DNA of 64,000 nucleotides from Solimicrobium sp040544425 (lineage in GTDB: Bacteria; Pseudomonadota; Gammaproteobacteria; Burkholderiales; Burkholderiaceae_D): positions 248,001 through 312,000 of the forward strand of contig JBEONO010000003.1 of assembly GCA_040544425.1 (NCBI GenBank). The letters are read 5' to 3'. The notes below the pieces were generated by a model that worked only from the letters and a program-made list of their open reading frames with translations, did no database searches and was not told the origin of the DNA. Each line of letters opens with the position of its first letter. Within the stretch, counting starts at the first letter, position 1. A program made the translations under genes and the position numbers. Below are positions 8,975 through 18,346 of the stretch, piece after piece.

Positions 8975-9670
8975 ATGCAAACCAAATCTACCCGCATGAT
9001 TTCATTGAAATCATTGTTCAGCCGCAAAACTCTGGTTTTGATTCCGTTAATTTTTTCGGCTGCGGCCTATGCAGAAACCTGCCCTGCCAATCTGGATTGG
9101 AATCAATCCACCGGTCACTATACTGCCACGCAGAATGGTGTCCAATGGAAATCCATTGACAGTTATTCGTCAAAAACCCACGGCATCGTCGCCGATTATG
9201 TTGAAGTCAAAAAAGCCGATGGCAAGGGCGAATACTTGAGTAGCTGCCGTTATACGAATGATGCCAGGCATAATCCCAAAATTGTGATTGACATGGTGCC
9301 GGCAACTGCAACAGCCGAAGAAAAAACACTGGTCACGCCGCGTACCGGTTTTGTTAATACCGGTGTCAAAGTCAATTTTGAAACAGTGTCTCAATGCCAG
9401 TTGAATAATGGCGGTAGCAATAATTGCAGCTTCAGTTTAATCAAATCTGCGAGCCCCCAAAAAACTGTGACCGCTAATCCATTCAGTGCCAGTCAGGCTG
9501 ACTGTAGTGCAGAACAGCAAGCGTTCAACATTGCCGCTGCGGCCTTCTCTAATAATCCAACCACTGAGAACTATATGAATATGATGGCGGCACAGTCACG
9601 CTTAGTAGCATGCCAGAATCGCCCTTCTCCTCCCCCTTCTCCTCCAATTGATATTAAGCCAAGGAGCTAA
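8975..9670 (+). CDS. Secreted protein of unknown function
   Basis: A 231-residue protein with a long basic N terminus and signal peptide; cleavage is likely after AYA at residue 33, leaving ETCPAN at the mature end. The mature part has several cysteines (residues 36, about 89, 139, 149, 171 and 213) that could form disulfides, and a Pro/Ser-rich C terminus. The start with CPA and the middle TYPE of alternating beta segments recall small secreted DUF3757-like proteins, but this is a weak impression. It starts after an AAGGAAAAT ribosome site and stands alone. Confidence 0.65.
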   Translation: MQTKSTRMISLKSLFSRKTLVLIPLIFSAAAYAETCPANLDWNQSTGHYTATQNGVQWKSIDSYSSKTHGIVADYVEVKKADGKGEYLSSCRYTNDARHNPKIVIDMVPATATAEEKTLVTPRTGFVNTGVKVNFETVSQCQLNNGGSNNCSFSLIKSASPQKTVTANPFSASQADCSAEQQAFNIAAAAFSNNPTTENYMNMMAAQSRLVACQNRPSPPPSPPIDIKPRS

Positions 9671-9776
9671 GGTGAGTGCAGGGAATTGATGTCAATGGAG
9701 TGATTTCAATTTCGGATTTTTTACGCGGGAGCCTGCAGCGCAGACTCCAGGACGGAAAATTTGCGGCACTGCAGTA

Positions 9777-10460
9777 CTACGGTAATGTCGATGAATTCAT
9801 CCGCCGCATAATCAGATCAGTACGCTTTTGCAGATAGGCCGAGCCGCGATTGACATCATAAAAACGCGGGTTCGGCAGCATCACCGCCAGCCGCGCCGCC
9901 TGTGCTGCATTCAGGCCGGACGCGGAGATGCCGTAGTAGTGACGCGCGGCCGCTTCAGCACCGTACACGCCATTGCCCCATTCGACCACGTTCAGATAAA
10001 TTTCAAAGATCCGCTCTTTATCCATCACCGCTTCCAGCATGAAGGTAATGACAAATTCCTGGCCTTTACGAAAGTAGCTGCGCTGCCCGGATAAAAACAG
10101 ATTCTTGGCCAGTTGTTGGGTAATCGTTGACCCGCCCGAGACAACCCGGCCTTTTTTGCTATTTTTTTCGTAGGCCTTTTCCATTGCAGTCCAGTCGACG
10201 CCATCATGCTCGGAAAAATTCGCGTCTTCCGAAGCGATAATCGCGCGTTTTAACTGATTGGATATTTTCCCGTAAGGTACCCATTGCTGCTGCAATTTCG
10301 CGTCGGGTTTTTTTTCCCGGATGACTGCCAGCTGCTGACGCATAAACGACGTGGAGCCCGGGTTATGGTCTATCCACCAGCAGATCTGGATAAAAAAGTA
10401 CGCCTGAACCAGCAGCACGAGGAGGACTATGCCGCCTAAAATCTTCAGGATTAATTTCAT
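9777..10460 (-). CDS. mtgA: Monofunctional biosynthetic peptidoglycan transglycosylase
   Basis: A 227-residue membrane-anchored glycosyltransferase (family GT51) that polymerises lipid II into glycan strands. An N-terminal helix (about residues 5-27) anchors it in the inner membrane. The catalytic signatures are present: ASEDANFSEHDGVDW with the catalytic Glu, GGSTITQQLAKNLFLS, and the second Glu region EIYLNVVEWGNGVYG. There is no penicillin-binding domain, as expected for MtgA. Its ATG overlaps the aroE stop by one base (TAATG), so translation is likely coupled. Confidence 0.96.
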   Translation of the reverse strand: MKLILKILGGIVLLVLLVQAYFFIQICWWIDHNPGSTSFMRQQLAVIREKKPDAKLQQQWVPYGKISNQLKRAIIASEDANFSEHDGVDWTAMEKAYEKNSKKGRVVSGGSTITQQLAKNLFLSGQRSYFRKGQEFVITFMLEAVMDKERIFEIYLNVVEWGNGVYGAEAAARHYYGISASGLNAAQAARLAVMLPNPRFYDVNRGSAYLQKRTDLIMRRMNSSTLP

Positions 10461-11302
10461 TACTGTTGATTGCCATGCAGATGAACTTTGGCGAGCAGAT
10501 TGTCCGTGTCCGGCCTGACTCCACGCCAGACAAAAAATGCTTCCGCAGCCTGTTCGACCAGCATGCCCCAGCCATCGCGGGCCACTGCATGATGCGCGGC
10601 GGCGTGTTCCATGAACGGAGTAGGGTGGGAGGCGTACATCATGTCGTAAGCCAGGGTATTCGCCTTGAACGCGGCATCCGGGATATCAGGGCGCTCGGCG
10701 GCAAGACTGGATGAGGTGGCATTGATGATGACGTCATAGCCGGTTTTTAATGCGGAAAATTCGCTGGTGATGATTTTGCCGTACTGTTTGAATTCGTTAG
10801 CCAGCTGGCGCGCCTTGTCGCTGTTGCGATTGGCGATGGTGAATTCGGCCGGGTGACATTCCAGCAGCGGCAGGATAACGCCGCGCGCCGCACCACCTGC
10901 GCCTAACAGAAGTATCCGCTTGCCCTGCAGTTCCACTTCCGCATTGATCACGATGTCGCGCACCAGTCCGTAGCCATCGGTGTTGTCGCCAATGATCTGG
11001 CCGTCAACAAAGGTCATGGTATTGACCGCAGCGGCCGCAGCAGCGCGTGGCGTCAACTCGTCGCAGATATCATACGCATCGATTTTGAACGGCACGGTAA
11101 TGTTGGCACCGCTGGCGCCTTCCTCGATGAATTGCCGCAGTTTTGCTTCGAACTGATCCAGCTCGACCAGCATCGCGCGATATTGCAGATGCTGCCCGGT
11201 CTGCGCTGCAAAAACGGTGTGTAAAAATGGAGATTGACTGTGCGTGATCGGGTTGCCGAGCACGGCATATTGGTCGACGGCGGGGGCTGTTTTATTTGGC
11301 AT
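10460..11302 (-). CDS. aroE: Shikimate 5-dehydrogenase
   Basis: A 280-residue NADPH-dependent enzyme that reduces 3-dehydroshikimate to shikimate. Family markers: YAVLGNPITHSQSPFLH at the start (substrate loop with Ser residues), GANITVPFKID with the catalytic lysine, DNTDGYGLVRD, and the Rossmann loop LLLGAGGAARGV. It overlaps the upstream TonB-like gene by 11 bases and the downstream mtgA by one, so it is in the middle of a tightly packed minus-strand operon. Confidence 0.97.
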   Translation of the reverse strand: MPNKTAPAVDQYAVLGNPITHSQSPFLHTVFAAQTGQHLQYRAMLVELDQFEAKLRQFIEEGASGANITVPFKIDAYDICDELTPRAAAAAAVNTMTFVDGQIIGDNTDGYGLVRDIVINAEVELQGKRILLLGAGGAARGVILPLLECHPAEFTIANRNSDKARQLANEFKQYGKIITSEFSALKTGYDVIINATSSSLAAERPDIPDAAFKANTLAYDMMYASHPTPFMEHAAAHHAVARDGWGMLVEQAAEAFFVWRGVRPDTDNLLAKVHLHGNQQ

Positions 11303-12182
11303 CTCTTAACTCGGTAATTAAATCTAAGTCATGAGTAAATTTAAAACGGGTAATCACTATCCATAAATCGTCTTTGTCGGAAGAGCGCATATTTTGCGGA
11401 AAATTGCCAAACGGTGCAGCGTGTCTGACGATGCGCAATGCTGCTTTGTCCAGCGCCGGCACACCGGAAGATTTTTCTATCCGTGGTCCGCCTTCTTTTT
11501 CATAAATCGAGCCATCCTGAAAAATCGGAATATACACAATCAGCTCGCCATACAATTTCTTGCCATTCTTTTCCGGAAACTGCAAAGTGCCGATGTCTTC
11601 GATCTTTTTTTGCATCGACTTGTAGTACAGGGCATAGCCAACAGCTTTGGTGCTTGGGGTGATAAAAGTCTTGCGCGGTCGCTTGTTCTGGTTATCGATG
11701 GTTTGCGCGATTTCTGCGGCAAGACGGGTAATGGCTTTGGTGGTTTCGGTTTCATCCTGTCCGGTAATGACCGGCCGGTCTTCGTCCGTCTTGGTTTTAT
11801 CCAGAGCGTTCGCCACTTTAAACGATTTTTGCTTGGTTTGCGTCAGCAGGTTGTTTTGCAGATTTTCCAATTCCTGGATCCGCCGCTGGGTCTTGCGAAT
11901 CGCATCGCCGTCTTCGCTGGTGTGCAGATCCGGCAAGGGAGACTTGGCATGACCCTGATCGGCATTGCCTCCGCCATCCAGATTTGCCTGCGCCAGAGCC
12001 TGTGCCTTGACCGGTGCCTTGTCGTGTTTGGCGTTGACCAGAATCACATCCAGACCGGGATCGACAGGCACGGGTGGCAGTGGTTGCGGGTCGACAAAAT
12101 GGATCAGCAACAGCACACCATGTACCAGTAATGAAGCGATGAGTGCGATCTTAAAAGTCAGGTTTTGCAAGATTGGAGACAC
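11292..12182 (-). CDS. TonB-like energy transducer protein
   Basis: A 296-residue protein with a single N-terminal membrane helix (about residues 9-28, IALIASLLVHGVLLLIHF), a short Pro-rich segment after it, a charged and coiled middle region, and a C-terminal domain beginning around residue 200 that resembles the TonB fold (GELIVYIPIFQDGSIYEK, ALDKAALRIVRHAAPFG). TonB proteins transmit proton-motive force from ExbBD to outer-membrane receptors. No exbB, exbD or receptor gene lies nearby, so its partner is unknown. A structural envelope role is an alternative. Confidence 0.8.
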   Translation of the reverse strand: MSPILQNLTFKIALIASLLVHGVLLLIHFVDPQPLPPVPVDPGLDVILVNAKHDKAPVKAQALAQANLDGGGNADQGHAKSPLPDLHTSEDGDAIRKTQRRIQELENLQNNLLTQTKQKSFKVANALDKTKTDEDRPVITGQDETETTKAITRLAAEIAQTIDNQNKRPRKTFITPSTKAVGYALYYKSMQKKIEDIGTLQFPEKNGKKLYGELIVYIPIFQDGSIYEKEGGPRIEKSSGVPALDKAALRIVRHAAPFGNFPQNMRSSDKDDLWIVITRFKFTHDLDLITELRDAK

Positions 12183-12262
12183 CTAAAGTAATGCGCTGCT
12201 AAAAAACAGATTGCACTATGGCAAACTTTGATTTGGAAGTCAAAGACCAAATTGAGTGCCAG

Positions 12263-14356
12263 CTATTGCAAACCGTCGCCGGGCTCGATATTTGTTTCTG
12301 AATCCGGCTGCACCGTGTCATCCGATTCTGCCGTACTGTCTTGTTCGGTTTGCACGGCAAGTTCATCGACCGCAACGACTTTTTCCTCATCCTCCCCTTC
12401 GTCCTCTTCCATCGGCGCCGCTGAGTCCGGGCTGGCCAGTATTTCCAGGAAACGGGTTTCGATGGACAGGTCGATCTCGTCCCAGCCGATGATATCCAGT
12501 TTGACGCGGCTGCCGCGCTGCATGGTTGGCAATCCAGCCAGACGCACTATCAGGGGAATGTCGACCAGACGCAGTAAATCTTCTTTCATCACCAGTGCTT
12601 CCACCTGTTTGGCGCGACCCTGCTGCCATTGCTGCGCAAACCAGCGCAGGCACCAGTAACGTTCCATGGTCGTCTGGATATCGTTATAGGCCGCATACAG
12701 CGCATCGAAGGCGGAAACGATTGCAAACAGGGTGGCGTCACGCTGCTTGAAGGGCGCCACCAGCGGCGCAGTCACGCCATGCTGGATGCAGGCCATGATC
12801 TGCCATTGATTCACCAGATCGGTGTAGCGGCGCAGCGGGGAAGTGCTCCAGGCATATTGATCAACGCCCAGATTGTGATGCGGCGCTGCGTGGGTTTGCA
12901 TCTTGACCTGCATGCGCGTGGCCCAGCCGCCGCTACCCACGCCCTGGCTGCGATAGATGCCGGGAATGCCGCAGTCAGCCATCAGTTTGCCCCAGGTGCT
13001 GTTGGCAAAGATCATCAGTTCGGCGACGATTTTGTCCAGCGGTGAGCCGCGCCGTCTGGCCACGATCGAGACGACGTCGTCGTCCACGTAAAAGTTGTAG
13101 TCGGTGCGATTATTGGTTTCCGGCTTCAAGCCAAAACCGGCGCGCTTTTCCATGCGTCCCTGTTCCAGCTTCTGTGCCCACTGCCACAGCACGGCAATAT
13201 CATCCTTGTGCGGATAGTCGCCTTCGTTGGCGGCCAGTGCTGCTTCGGTGATGATGTCATCCAAGGTATTGTTGCGCAGATTTTCCGAGATCGGCACCGC
13301 TTCGATTTTGCTGACGGTACTGATGACGGTCCAGTCGAGCGGGTTGACTGTGGCATATAACGACACGGCGGCGCGGGTCTGGCCCGCACCCAGCGTATAA
13401 ATCGACACCAGCTCATCGGGCAGCATGGTGATTTTTTCGCCCGGCATATACACGGTCGACATGCGGCCGCGCGCAATCAGATCGATCGGGTCATCACGCA
13501 AGATCGCCAATCCGGGCGCGGCAATATGAATGCCAATTTGCAGCATGCCGTCGGCAAGTCTGGTTACTGACAGGGCATCGTCAATTTCCGTAGTGCTGGC
13601 ATCATCAATCGAGAATGCCGCCACATCGGCTATCGGGAGCTGATCGGGCAAGGCTGGCAGCGCGACGTTGTGCATCAGATGCGCGAAGCCGGTCCCCTTC
13701 GGGAAATACTGAAACAGAAATTTCGACAGGTGCAGGTCCTTGGCATTGGCCAGACCGCCGGTTGCGACCATCAGGCGTTCCGGACTGGAATGCAGGTCCT
13801 GACAGGCTGCGGCAAGTGCTTTATATTCGATCGAATTCTTGTCGGGTTTGAACAGCAGTTGCCGGGCCACGGCCTGCATGCTGGCAGGCAGTGTACCGGC
13901 CTTGAGCTGCTCCACATACTCGGCCTGAACGATTGCCTGCAGTCGTTTCTTTTCGATGCCAGCCAGCGCGGCCTGCACCGATTCAGCCGGTGCGGCCTTG
14001 TAAGTGCCGCGCCCTTTTTTATAAAAATAGATTGGTGCGCTGTGCAGGCGGAAGATCAGTCCGGCGCTCTGGATCGGCGTGATCGAGGCACCGAAATATT
14101 CTTTACCCAATTCAGCAAAGCCGAACTCTTCCTGGCCGGCCACTTCCCACAAAAAATTCAGATCGATTTCAGCGGCGATGGCGCGCGCTTGCTGAATTAA
14201 ATGTTCCGCATCGGGCGTGGCAAATTGCAGCAACACGTCGCGGCTTTTGATCTTGCTGCGTTTGCCGGTGGGCAGCTCTACCTGATACGAATCGGGCGTT
14301 TGCGACATCACGGATCCTGCTTTAAAGTCGCCTGATTCTTCGAAAAATACATTCAT
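12263..14356 (-). CDS. rnb: RNB-domain exoribonuclease (RNase II family)
   Basis: About 697 residues starting MNVFFEESGDFKAGSVM at 14356. The open frame runs 36 codons further upstream, but that part overlaps ubiC and has no family character. The catalytic RNB core is clear: FSIDDASTTEIDDALSVT with the metal-binding Asp cluster, HIAAPG, and YMPGEKITMLPDELVS. A CSD-like RNA-binding region precedes it, and a degenerate S1-like end is followed by a highly acidic tail (EEDEGEDEEK). It degrades single-stranded RNA from the 3' end. The lowercase symbol rnb is by family; RNase R is excluded by the shorter length and missing basic tail. Confidence 0.88.
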   Translation of the reverse strand: MNVFFEESGDFKAGSVMSQTPDSYQVELPTGKRSKIKSRDVLLQFATPDAEHLIQQARAIAAEIDLNFLWEVAGQEEFGFAELGKEYFGASITPIQSAGLIFRLHSAPIYFYKKGRGTYKAAPAESVQAALAGIEKKRLQAIVQAEYVEQLKAGTLPASMQAVARQLLFKPDKNSIEYKALAAACQDLHSSPERLMVATGGLANAKDLHLSKFLFQYFPKGTGFAHLMHNVALPALPDQLPIADVAAFSIDDASTTEIDDALSVTRLADGMLQIGIHIAAPGLAILRDDPIDLIARGRMSTVYMPGEKITMLPDELVSIYTLGAGQTRAAVSLYATVNPLDWTVISTVSKIEAVPISENLRNNTLDDIITEAALAANEGDYPHKDDIAVLWQWAQKLEQGRMEKRAGFGLKPETNNRTDYNFYVDDDVVSIVARRRGSPLDKIVAELMIFANSTWGKLMADCGIPGIYRSQGVGSGGWATRMQVKMQTHAAPHHNLGVDQYAWSTSPLRRYTDLVNQWQIMACIQHGVTAPLVAPFKQRDATLFAIVSAFDALYAAYNDIQTTMERYWCLRWFAQQWQQGRAKQVEALVMKEDLLRLVDIPLIVRLAGLPTMQRGSRVKLDIIGWDEIDLSIETRFLEILASPDSAAPMEEDEGEDEEKVVAVDELAVQTEQDSTAESDDTVQPDSETNIEPGDGLQ

Positions 14357-14361
14357 AGTTT

Positions 14362-14958
14362 CTACTTCAATCCTGTTGTTAACTGCATAATCGTCGGCAA
14401 AAATAATTCGGTGACCAGCATCACACCGCCTTGTCTGAAAAACAGCGAGCGTCGTGCAAACCACGGCTGATCAAATGTTTGCCTGTCTAATTCATTTCCG
14501 GTTAATCGCTGTGCTCTCTGCACGGCAGGATGATTGTCCCGCAATCGTGCGTATTGCATCCTGCCGCGCAGCACCAGCGGATCGCCAAACAAGGTGCTGC
14601 CCAGCGACTTGTTGCCCAAGGTTCTGAACAGCGGCCACTGACTCGCTGTCGAACTTAATGGCAATACCGTGTGCGCAAACACGACCGGTTTTTCATCGCA
14701 GCGCAATAGCACTTCACGCGCATGCACCTTGCCAGGCTTGTTCAATCCAATCTGCATAAATTCATCCGCCCAGCACAACCCGATTTGCTGGACGACACGT
14801 TGTACACGAAACTGGCTGCTGTGCGCGATTAATTTGGCGGTCAACGAACCCCGGTTGGTCAACCAATGACGCATCTCTGGCGGGGCCTGCACGTGATTGA
14901 CATGGTTGTGCCAGCGCGCATGCCGGGTGGCCAGCTTCAGCACTGATTCATCGTGCAT
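14362..14958 (-). CDS. ubiC: Chorismate--pyruvate lyase
   Basis: A 198-residue cytosolic enzyme that splits chorismate to 4-hydroxybenzoate and pyruvate, the first committed step of ubiquinone synthesis. The pattern fits UbiC: WLTNRGSLTAKLIAHS near the N terminus, the AREVLLRCDEKPVVFAHTVLP strand pair, the LGNKSLGSTLFGDP segment, and WARRSLFF-like WFARRSLFFRQGGVMLVTELFLP at the C terminus. The ATG at 14958 gives MHDESVLKL; an upstream ATG at 15000 would overlap the esterase gene more. It overlaps that gene by 11 bases and leads into rnb. Confidence 0.88.
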   Translation of the reverse strand: MHDESVLKLATRHARWHNHVNHVQAPPEMRHWLTNRGSLTAKLIAHSSQFRVQRVVQQIGLCWADEFMQIGLNKPGKVHAREVLLRCDEKPVVFAHTVLPLSSTASQWPLFRTLGNKSLGSTLFGDPLVLRGRMQYARLRDNHPAVQRAQRLTGNELDRQTFDQPWFARRSLFFRQGGVMLVTELFLPTIMQLTTGLK

Positions 14959-15517
14959 CGCAAAACGCCAATACCTGGTCGAGATAAACGGCGAATTCAC
15001 TCACGCCGTGATCACTGCCCTCGATCACCACTTGTTTCGCAGCCGGATAATGGGCGACCATTTCACGCCAGTCCAGCACTTCGTCACCAGTGGCGGCGAT
15101 CAGGAAATAACGCCCGGGCCGGGTGATCCGTTCGACCGCATAGCAGGGCAATTGCTGCACATACTCAGCCTTGAATTCAAACGGTTCATCACTGTGATAC
15201 TGGGTGGTCACCCCGACGTACGATGCCAGATCACGCGGCGGTTTGACAGCGGGGTTAACCAGGACCGCGCGACAGCTGAGCTGTTCGGCCAGATAAGTGG
15301 CGTAATAGCCGCCGAGCGAGGAACCGATAATCGTCAAATTGTCGGGATCGAGACCGGCGCATAATTGCTGCGCAAGCTCGATAGCCAGTTTCGGTGAGGC
15401 AGGCAATTGCGGGCACAGATATTCAGCGGCGCGTCCGGCCTGTTGCATGCGCTGTGCAACCAGCCGGGCTTTCATGGACTGCGGTGAAGAACGGAAACCG
15501 TGTAAATAAAGAATCAT
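14948..15517 (-). CDS. YqiA-like alpha/beta-hydrolase esterase
   Basis: A 189-residue alpha/beta hydrolase of the YqiA (UPF0227) type, starting MILYLHGFRSSPQS at 15517. The nucleophile elbow GSSLGGYYA carries the catalytic Ser, GDEVLDW the acid, and EGSDHGVSEF the histidine. The oxyanion-hole HGF motif is at the N terminus. Such enzymes hydrolyse short acyl esters; the physiological substrate is not known. A longer frame begins at 15577 inside mpl, but its extra 20 residues are not conserved in character. It sits 7 bases after the mpl stop. Confidence 0.87.
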   Translation of the reverse strand: MILYLHGFRSSPQSMKARLVAQRMQQAGRAAEYLCPQLPASPKLAIELAQQLCAGLDPDNLTIIGSSLGGYYATYLAEQLSCRAVLVNPAVKPPRDLASYVGVTTQYHSDEPFEFKAEYVQQLPCYAVERITRPGRYFLIAATGDEVLDWREMVAHYPAAKQVVIEGSDHGVSEFAVYLDQVLAFCDAR

Positions 15518-15524
15518 CGGATGA

Positions 15525-16892
15525 TCAGGCTGAAAGTGCAGCGACAACTTTTTGATGTATGCCGCCAAAGCCGCCATTACTCATAATCAGAATATGGTCG
15601 CCCGGTTTGGCCGCTGCAACGATCGCATTCTGCAATGCGCTGATGTCATGAAAACTTTGGGCAGGGATTCCAGCCTTGTCAAGTGGAGCCAGCGCCGCAG
15701 CCAGATCCCAGCCGAGCGCATCCTTTCCGGACGGCGCGCCGTAAGCGAACACCAGATCAGCCGCAGCCAGACTGTCGGGCAAAGCGGCTTTCATGCTGCC
15801 CAGTTTCATGGTGTTTGAGCGCGGTTCGAGCACTGCCAGGATGCGCGCTGCGCCCACTTTCTTGCGCAGACCCGCGATGGTGGTGGTGATGGCAGTCGGG
15901 TGATGCGCGAAATCGTCATACACCGTAATGCCGTTGACGATGCCACGCACTTCCATGCGTCGTTTGACGTTTTCAAATCTTGACAGTGCTGCAAGCGCCA
16001 GATCGGGCGCAATGCCGACATGTCGGGCTGCAGCAATCGCCGCCAGCGCATTCATGCGGTTGTGTTCGCCCTGCAGTTCCCAATCCAGCGGACCATAGGC
16101 CTGCTCTTTGAAACACACTTCTTCATCATGGAAATGCCAGCCATCTGCGACACCAAAGCGAACCTGATCGCTCCAGCAGCCGCGCTCCAGCACTCTTTGC
16201 AAGGACTCCTCCCGGCCGTTGACAAGCAGTTGCCCGATTCCGGGGATAGTGCGCACCAGATGGTGGAACTGGGTTTCGATTGCCGCCAGATCGGGGAAGA
16301 TATCGGCGTGGTCGTATTCGAGATTGTTCAGAACGGCGGTCTTGGCGTGGTAGTGGACGAACTTGCTGCGCTTGTCAAAAAAAGCGGAATCATATTCATC
16401 AGCTTCAATCACAAAAAAGTCGGAAGGCTCGTTCGGATTTGCACCGAGTCGCGCCGATATGCCGAAATTCATCGGCACGCCGCCAATCAGAAACCCGGGT
16501 TCATAGCCGGCTTCCTGTAAGATCCAGGCCAGCATGGCCGAGGTGGTGGTTTTGCCGTGTGTACCGGCCACAGCCAGCACCCATTTGCCACACAAAATAT
16601 GGTCGCCCATCCATGCCGGTCCCGAGGTGTAGGGCAGACCGCGATTCAGAATCGCTTCGATCAGCGGATTGCCGCGCACGATGGCATTGCCGATCACGTA
16701 CAGGTCGATGTCATCGTCAATCTGGTCCGGGCTATATCCCTCAGTTAACCTAATCCCCTGTTCCTCCAGTTGCGTACTCATCGGCGGATAGACGTTGGCA
16801 TCGCAGCCGGTGACGGTATGGCCGGCCTGTTTTGCCAGGACTGCCAGACCACCCATAAACGTGCCACAGATCCCGAGGATATGGATATGCAT
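15525..16892 (-). CDS. mpl: UDP-N-acetylmuramate:L-alanyl-gamma-D-glutamyl-meso-diaminopimelate ligase
   Basis: A 455-residue Mur-ligase family enzyme that reattaches the tripeptide recovered from old cell wall to UDP-MurNAc. It begins MHIHILGICGTFMGGLAVLA, the Mpl version of the Mur N-terminal loop, followed by the P-loop AVAGTHGKTTTSAMLAW, the central HADIFPDLAAIE region, and the C-terminal DFAHHPTAI segment. This TFMGG start and the length separate Mpl from MurC. It is the first gene of the minus-strand block and is divergent from 16983 across 90 bases. Confidence 0.95.
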   Translation of the reverse strand: MHIHILGICGTFMGGLAVLAKQAGHTVTGCDANVYPPMSTQLEEQGIRLTEGYSPDQIDDDIDLYVIGNAIVRGNPLIEAILNRGLPYTSGPAWMGDHILCGKWVLAVAGTHGKTTTSAMLAWILQEAGYEPGFLIGGVPMNFGISARLGANPNEPSDFFVIEADEYDSAFFDKRSKFVHYHAKTAVLNNLEYDHADIFPDLAAIETQFHHLVRTIPGIGQLLVNGREESLQRVLERGCWSDQVRFGVADGWHFHDEEVCFKEQAYGPLDWELQGEHNRMNALAAIAAARHVGIAPDLALAALSRFENVKRRMEVRGIVNGITVYDDFAHHPTAITTTIAGLRKKVGAARILAVLEPRSNTMKLGSMKAALPDSLAAADLVFAYGAPSGKDALGWDLAAALAPLDKAGIPAQSFHDISALQNAIVAAAKPGDHILIMSNGGFGGIHQKVVAALSA

Positions 16893-16982
16893 AAATTGAC
16901 AATAGACTCAAAAAAAATAATCCCGCCATTTTACCTGTTGTGCGCTGGATAGAGTGATAAAGGTTATGATAGGCGGCACTCT

Positions 16983-17636
16983 ATGAACCAGACTGAAAAT
17001 ATGAAGCATCTGTCGCCATTGCCGGTCAGTGCCGAACTGCCCGGCACACCAATTCAACAAATTCATCGTGAGATAGCGACCGTTGCCGCCCGTTTCGTGG
17101 CCGAAGATGGGGCGACTTATGCAATTGCCAAGCAAAAGGCGGCCCAGCAGGTACTCGGCTCAACGCGCTTCAGTCGGGAATGTTTGCCTGACAACAGTCT
17201 GATCGAGCAACAGGTGCATTTGTACAACCAGTTATTTTTGACCGACACCCAACCGGCACGCCTGCTGCATTTACGCCAGTTGGCACTGACGGTCATGCGC
17301 GAACTGGCGCGGTATAATCCGCAGCTGACCGGCGCAGTGCTGAACGGATCAGCCGGTGAACATGCAGAGATTGTGATTCATCTGTTTGTCGACAACAGTA
17401 AGGAACTGGCGATCGAGCTTCTGAACAGGAATATCGACTTTGATGTCTCCGAGTCGAGCCGGGATTCTGGCAGAAGACAGGACCCGATTGAAACCTTCAG
17501 TTTCGCGCGCGACACGGAAGGCATCCATTTAGTATTATTCGCTACCGATGATGTGCGGCACATGTCGGCAAAAAAATCACCCCGCGCCAATATTGACGCA
17601 CTAGAGAAATTAATTCAGGAAAGTTCGCAACCATGA
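16983..17636 (+). CDS. Conserved protein of unknown function, possible nucleotidyltransferase-like fold
   Basis: A 217-residue soluble protein with no signal peptide. I do not recognise a characterised family. The N-terminal half is helical. The centre reads GAVLNGSAGEHAEIVIHLF (about residues 118-136), which resembles the GS-x-DhD strand-turn of nucleotidyltransferases but lacks the acidic residues at the expected spots, so catalysis is uncertain. Then comes a segment rich in Ser/Asp/Arg and the strand IHLVLFATDD. I recall short homologues in this spot in Burkholderiales that are sometimes mislabelled as Mur ligases. It overlaps tlpA by 4 bases (ATGA). Confidence 0.65.
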   Translation: MNQTENMKHLSPLPVSAELPGTPIQQIHREIATVAARFVAEDGATYAIAKQKAAQQVLGSTRFSRECLPDNSLIEQQVHLYNQLFLTDTQPARLLHLRQLALTVMRELARYNPQLTGAVLNGSAGEHAEIVIHLFVDNSKELAIELLNRNIDFDVSESSRDSGRRQDPIETFSFARDTEGIHLVLFATDDVRHMSAKKSPRANIDALEKLIQESSQP

Positions 17637-18157
17637 AGTCAAAATATGTCGTCACCAGCCTGATCGCAATTCTGTTCGCAGGACTGGGTCTGTATTTTTC
17701 GAGTATCCATGCCGCGAAACCGCAGGTCAGCGACGAGCTGTATGCCAGCAGCCTGCCGACCGTGCCGGCGCAGGCGGATGGTTCCGGCAAATCTCTGGCG
17801 GAATTTAAAAATACCGTTTTGGTGGTCAATTTTTGGGCTACCTGGTGCGGACCCTGCGTCAAGGAAATGCCGGAGCTGTCTGCGCTGCAGACTGAGCTGG
17901 CGCCCAAGAAAATCAGATTTATCGGCATCGGCATCGACAATCCCGAAGACATGGCTGAATTTGCCAAAAAATACAAAATCACCTATCCGCTGTTTGTGGC
18001 CGGAATGGCTGGCACTAAACTGTCGGATCAGATGGGCAATACCCAGGGTGGTTTGCCTTACACCGTGATACTGAATAAGTCGGGTGAAATCGTGAAGACT
18101 TATCGCGGTAAATTGGATATGCAAAAACTGCGGCAGGATATTCTGGCAGTGAAATAA
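17633..18157 (+). CDS. tlpA: TlpA-family thiol:disulfide interchange protein
   Basis: A 174-residue periplasmic thioredoxin-like protein. An N-terminal hydrophobic segment (about residues 5-25) acts as signal or membrane anchor. The redox motif is in FWATWCGPCVKEMPE (WCGPC), followed by the family pattern KYKITYPLFV and the cis-Pro loop GGLPYTVIL. TlpA/ResA proteins reduce specific periplasmic disulfides, for example in cytochrome c or copper-site assembly. It is translationally coupled to the preceding unknown gene. In many relatives tlpA precedes aroQ, but here the two are 13 kb apart. Confidence 0.92.
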   Translation: MKSKYVVTSLIAILFAGLGLYFSSIHAAKPQVSDELYASSLPTVPAQADGSGKSLAEFKNTVLVVNFWATWCGPCVKEMPELSALQTELAPKKIRFIGIGIDNPEDMAEFAKKYKITYPLFVAGMAGTKLSDQMGNTQGGLPYTVILNKSGEIVKTYRGKLDMQKLRQDILAVK

Positions 18158-18346
18158 TTACTTGGTTCGACCTCATCGCGCTGCCCCGTCCGGACGAACC
18201 GGATGGGAAAATTTTTGCATAGTATTTTCATGCGCATCCGGTTTGCTGCTCGCCACCGAAAACCCCCGCCATCCCTCAGCATCAGCTAAGTTTCAATCAA
18301 TAGACTCCATTCCACGCAAATTTTTGCGTTTTTATTGGAGGATAGG

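Noticed and set aside
12263..14464. Longer versions of several genes, for example the RNase II frame starting at 14464, Maf at 57709 and plsC at 36730.
   Set aside because: The added N termini overlap neighbouring genes or lack family motifs; shorter starts match the families better.
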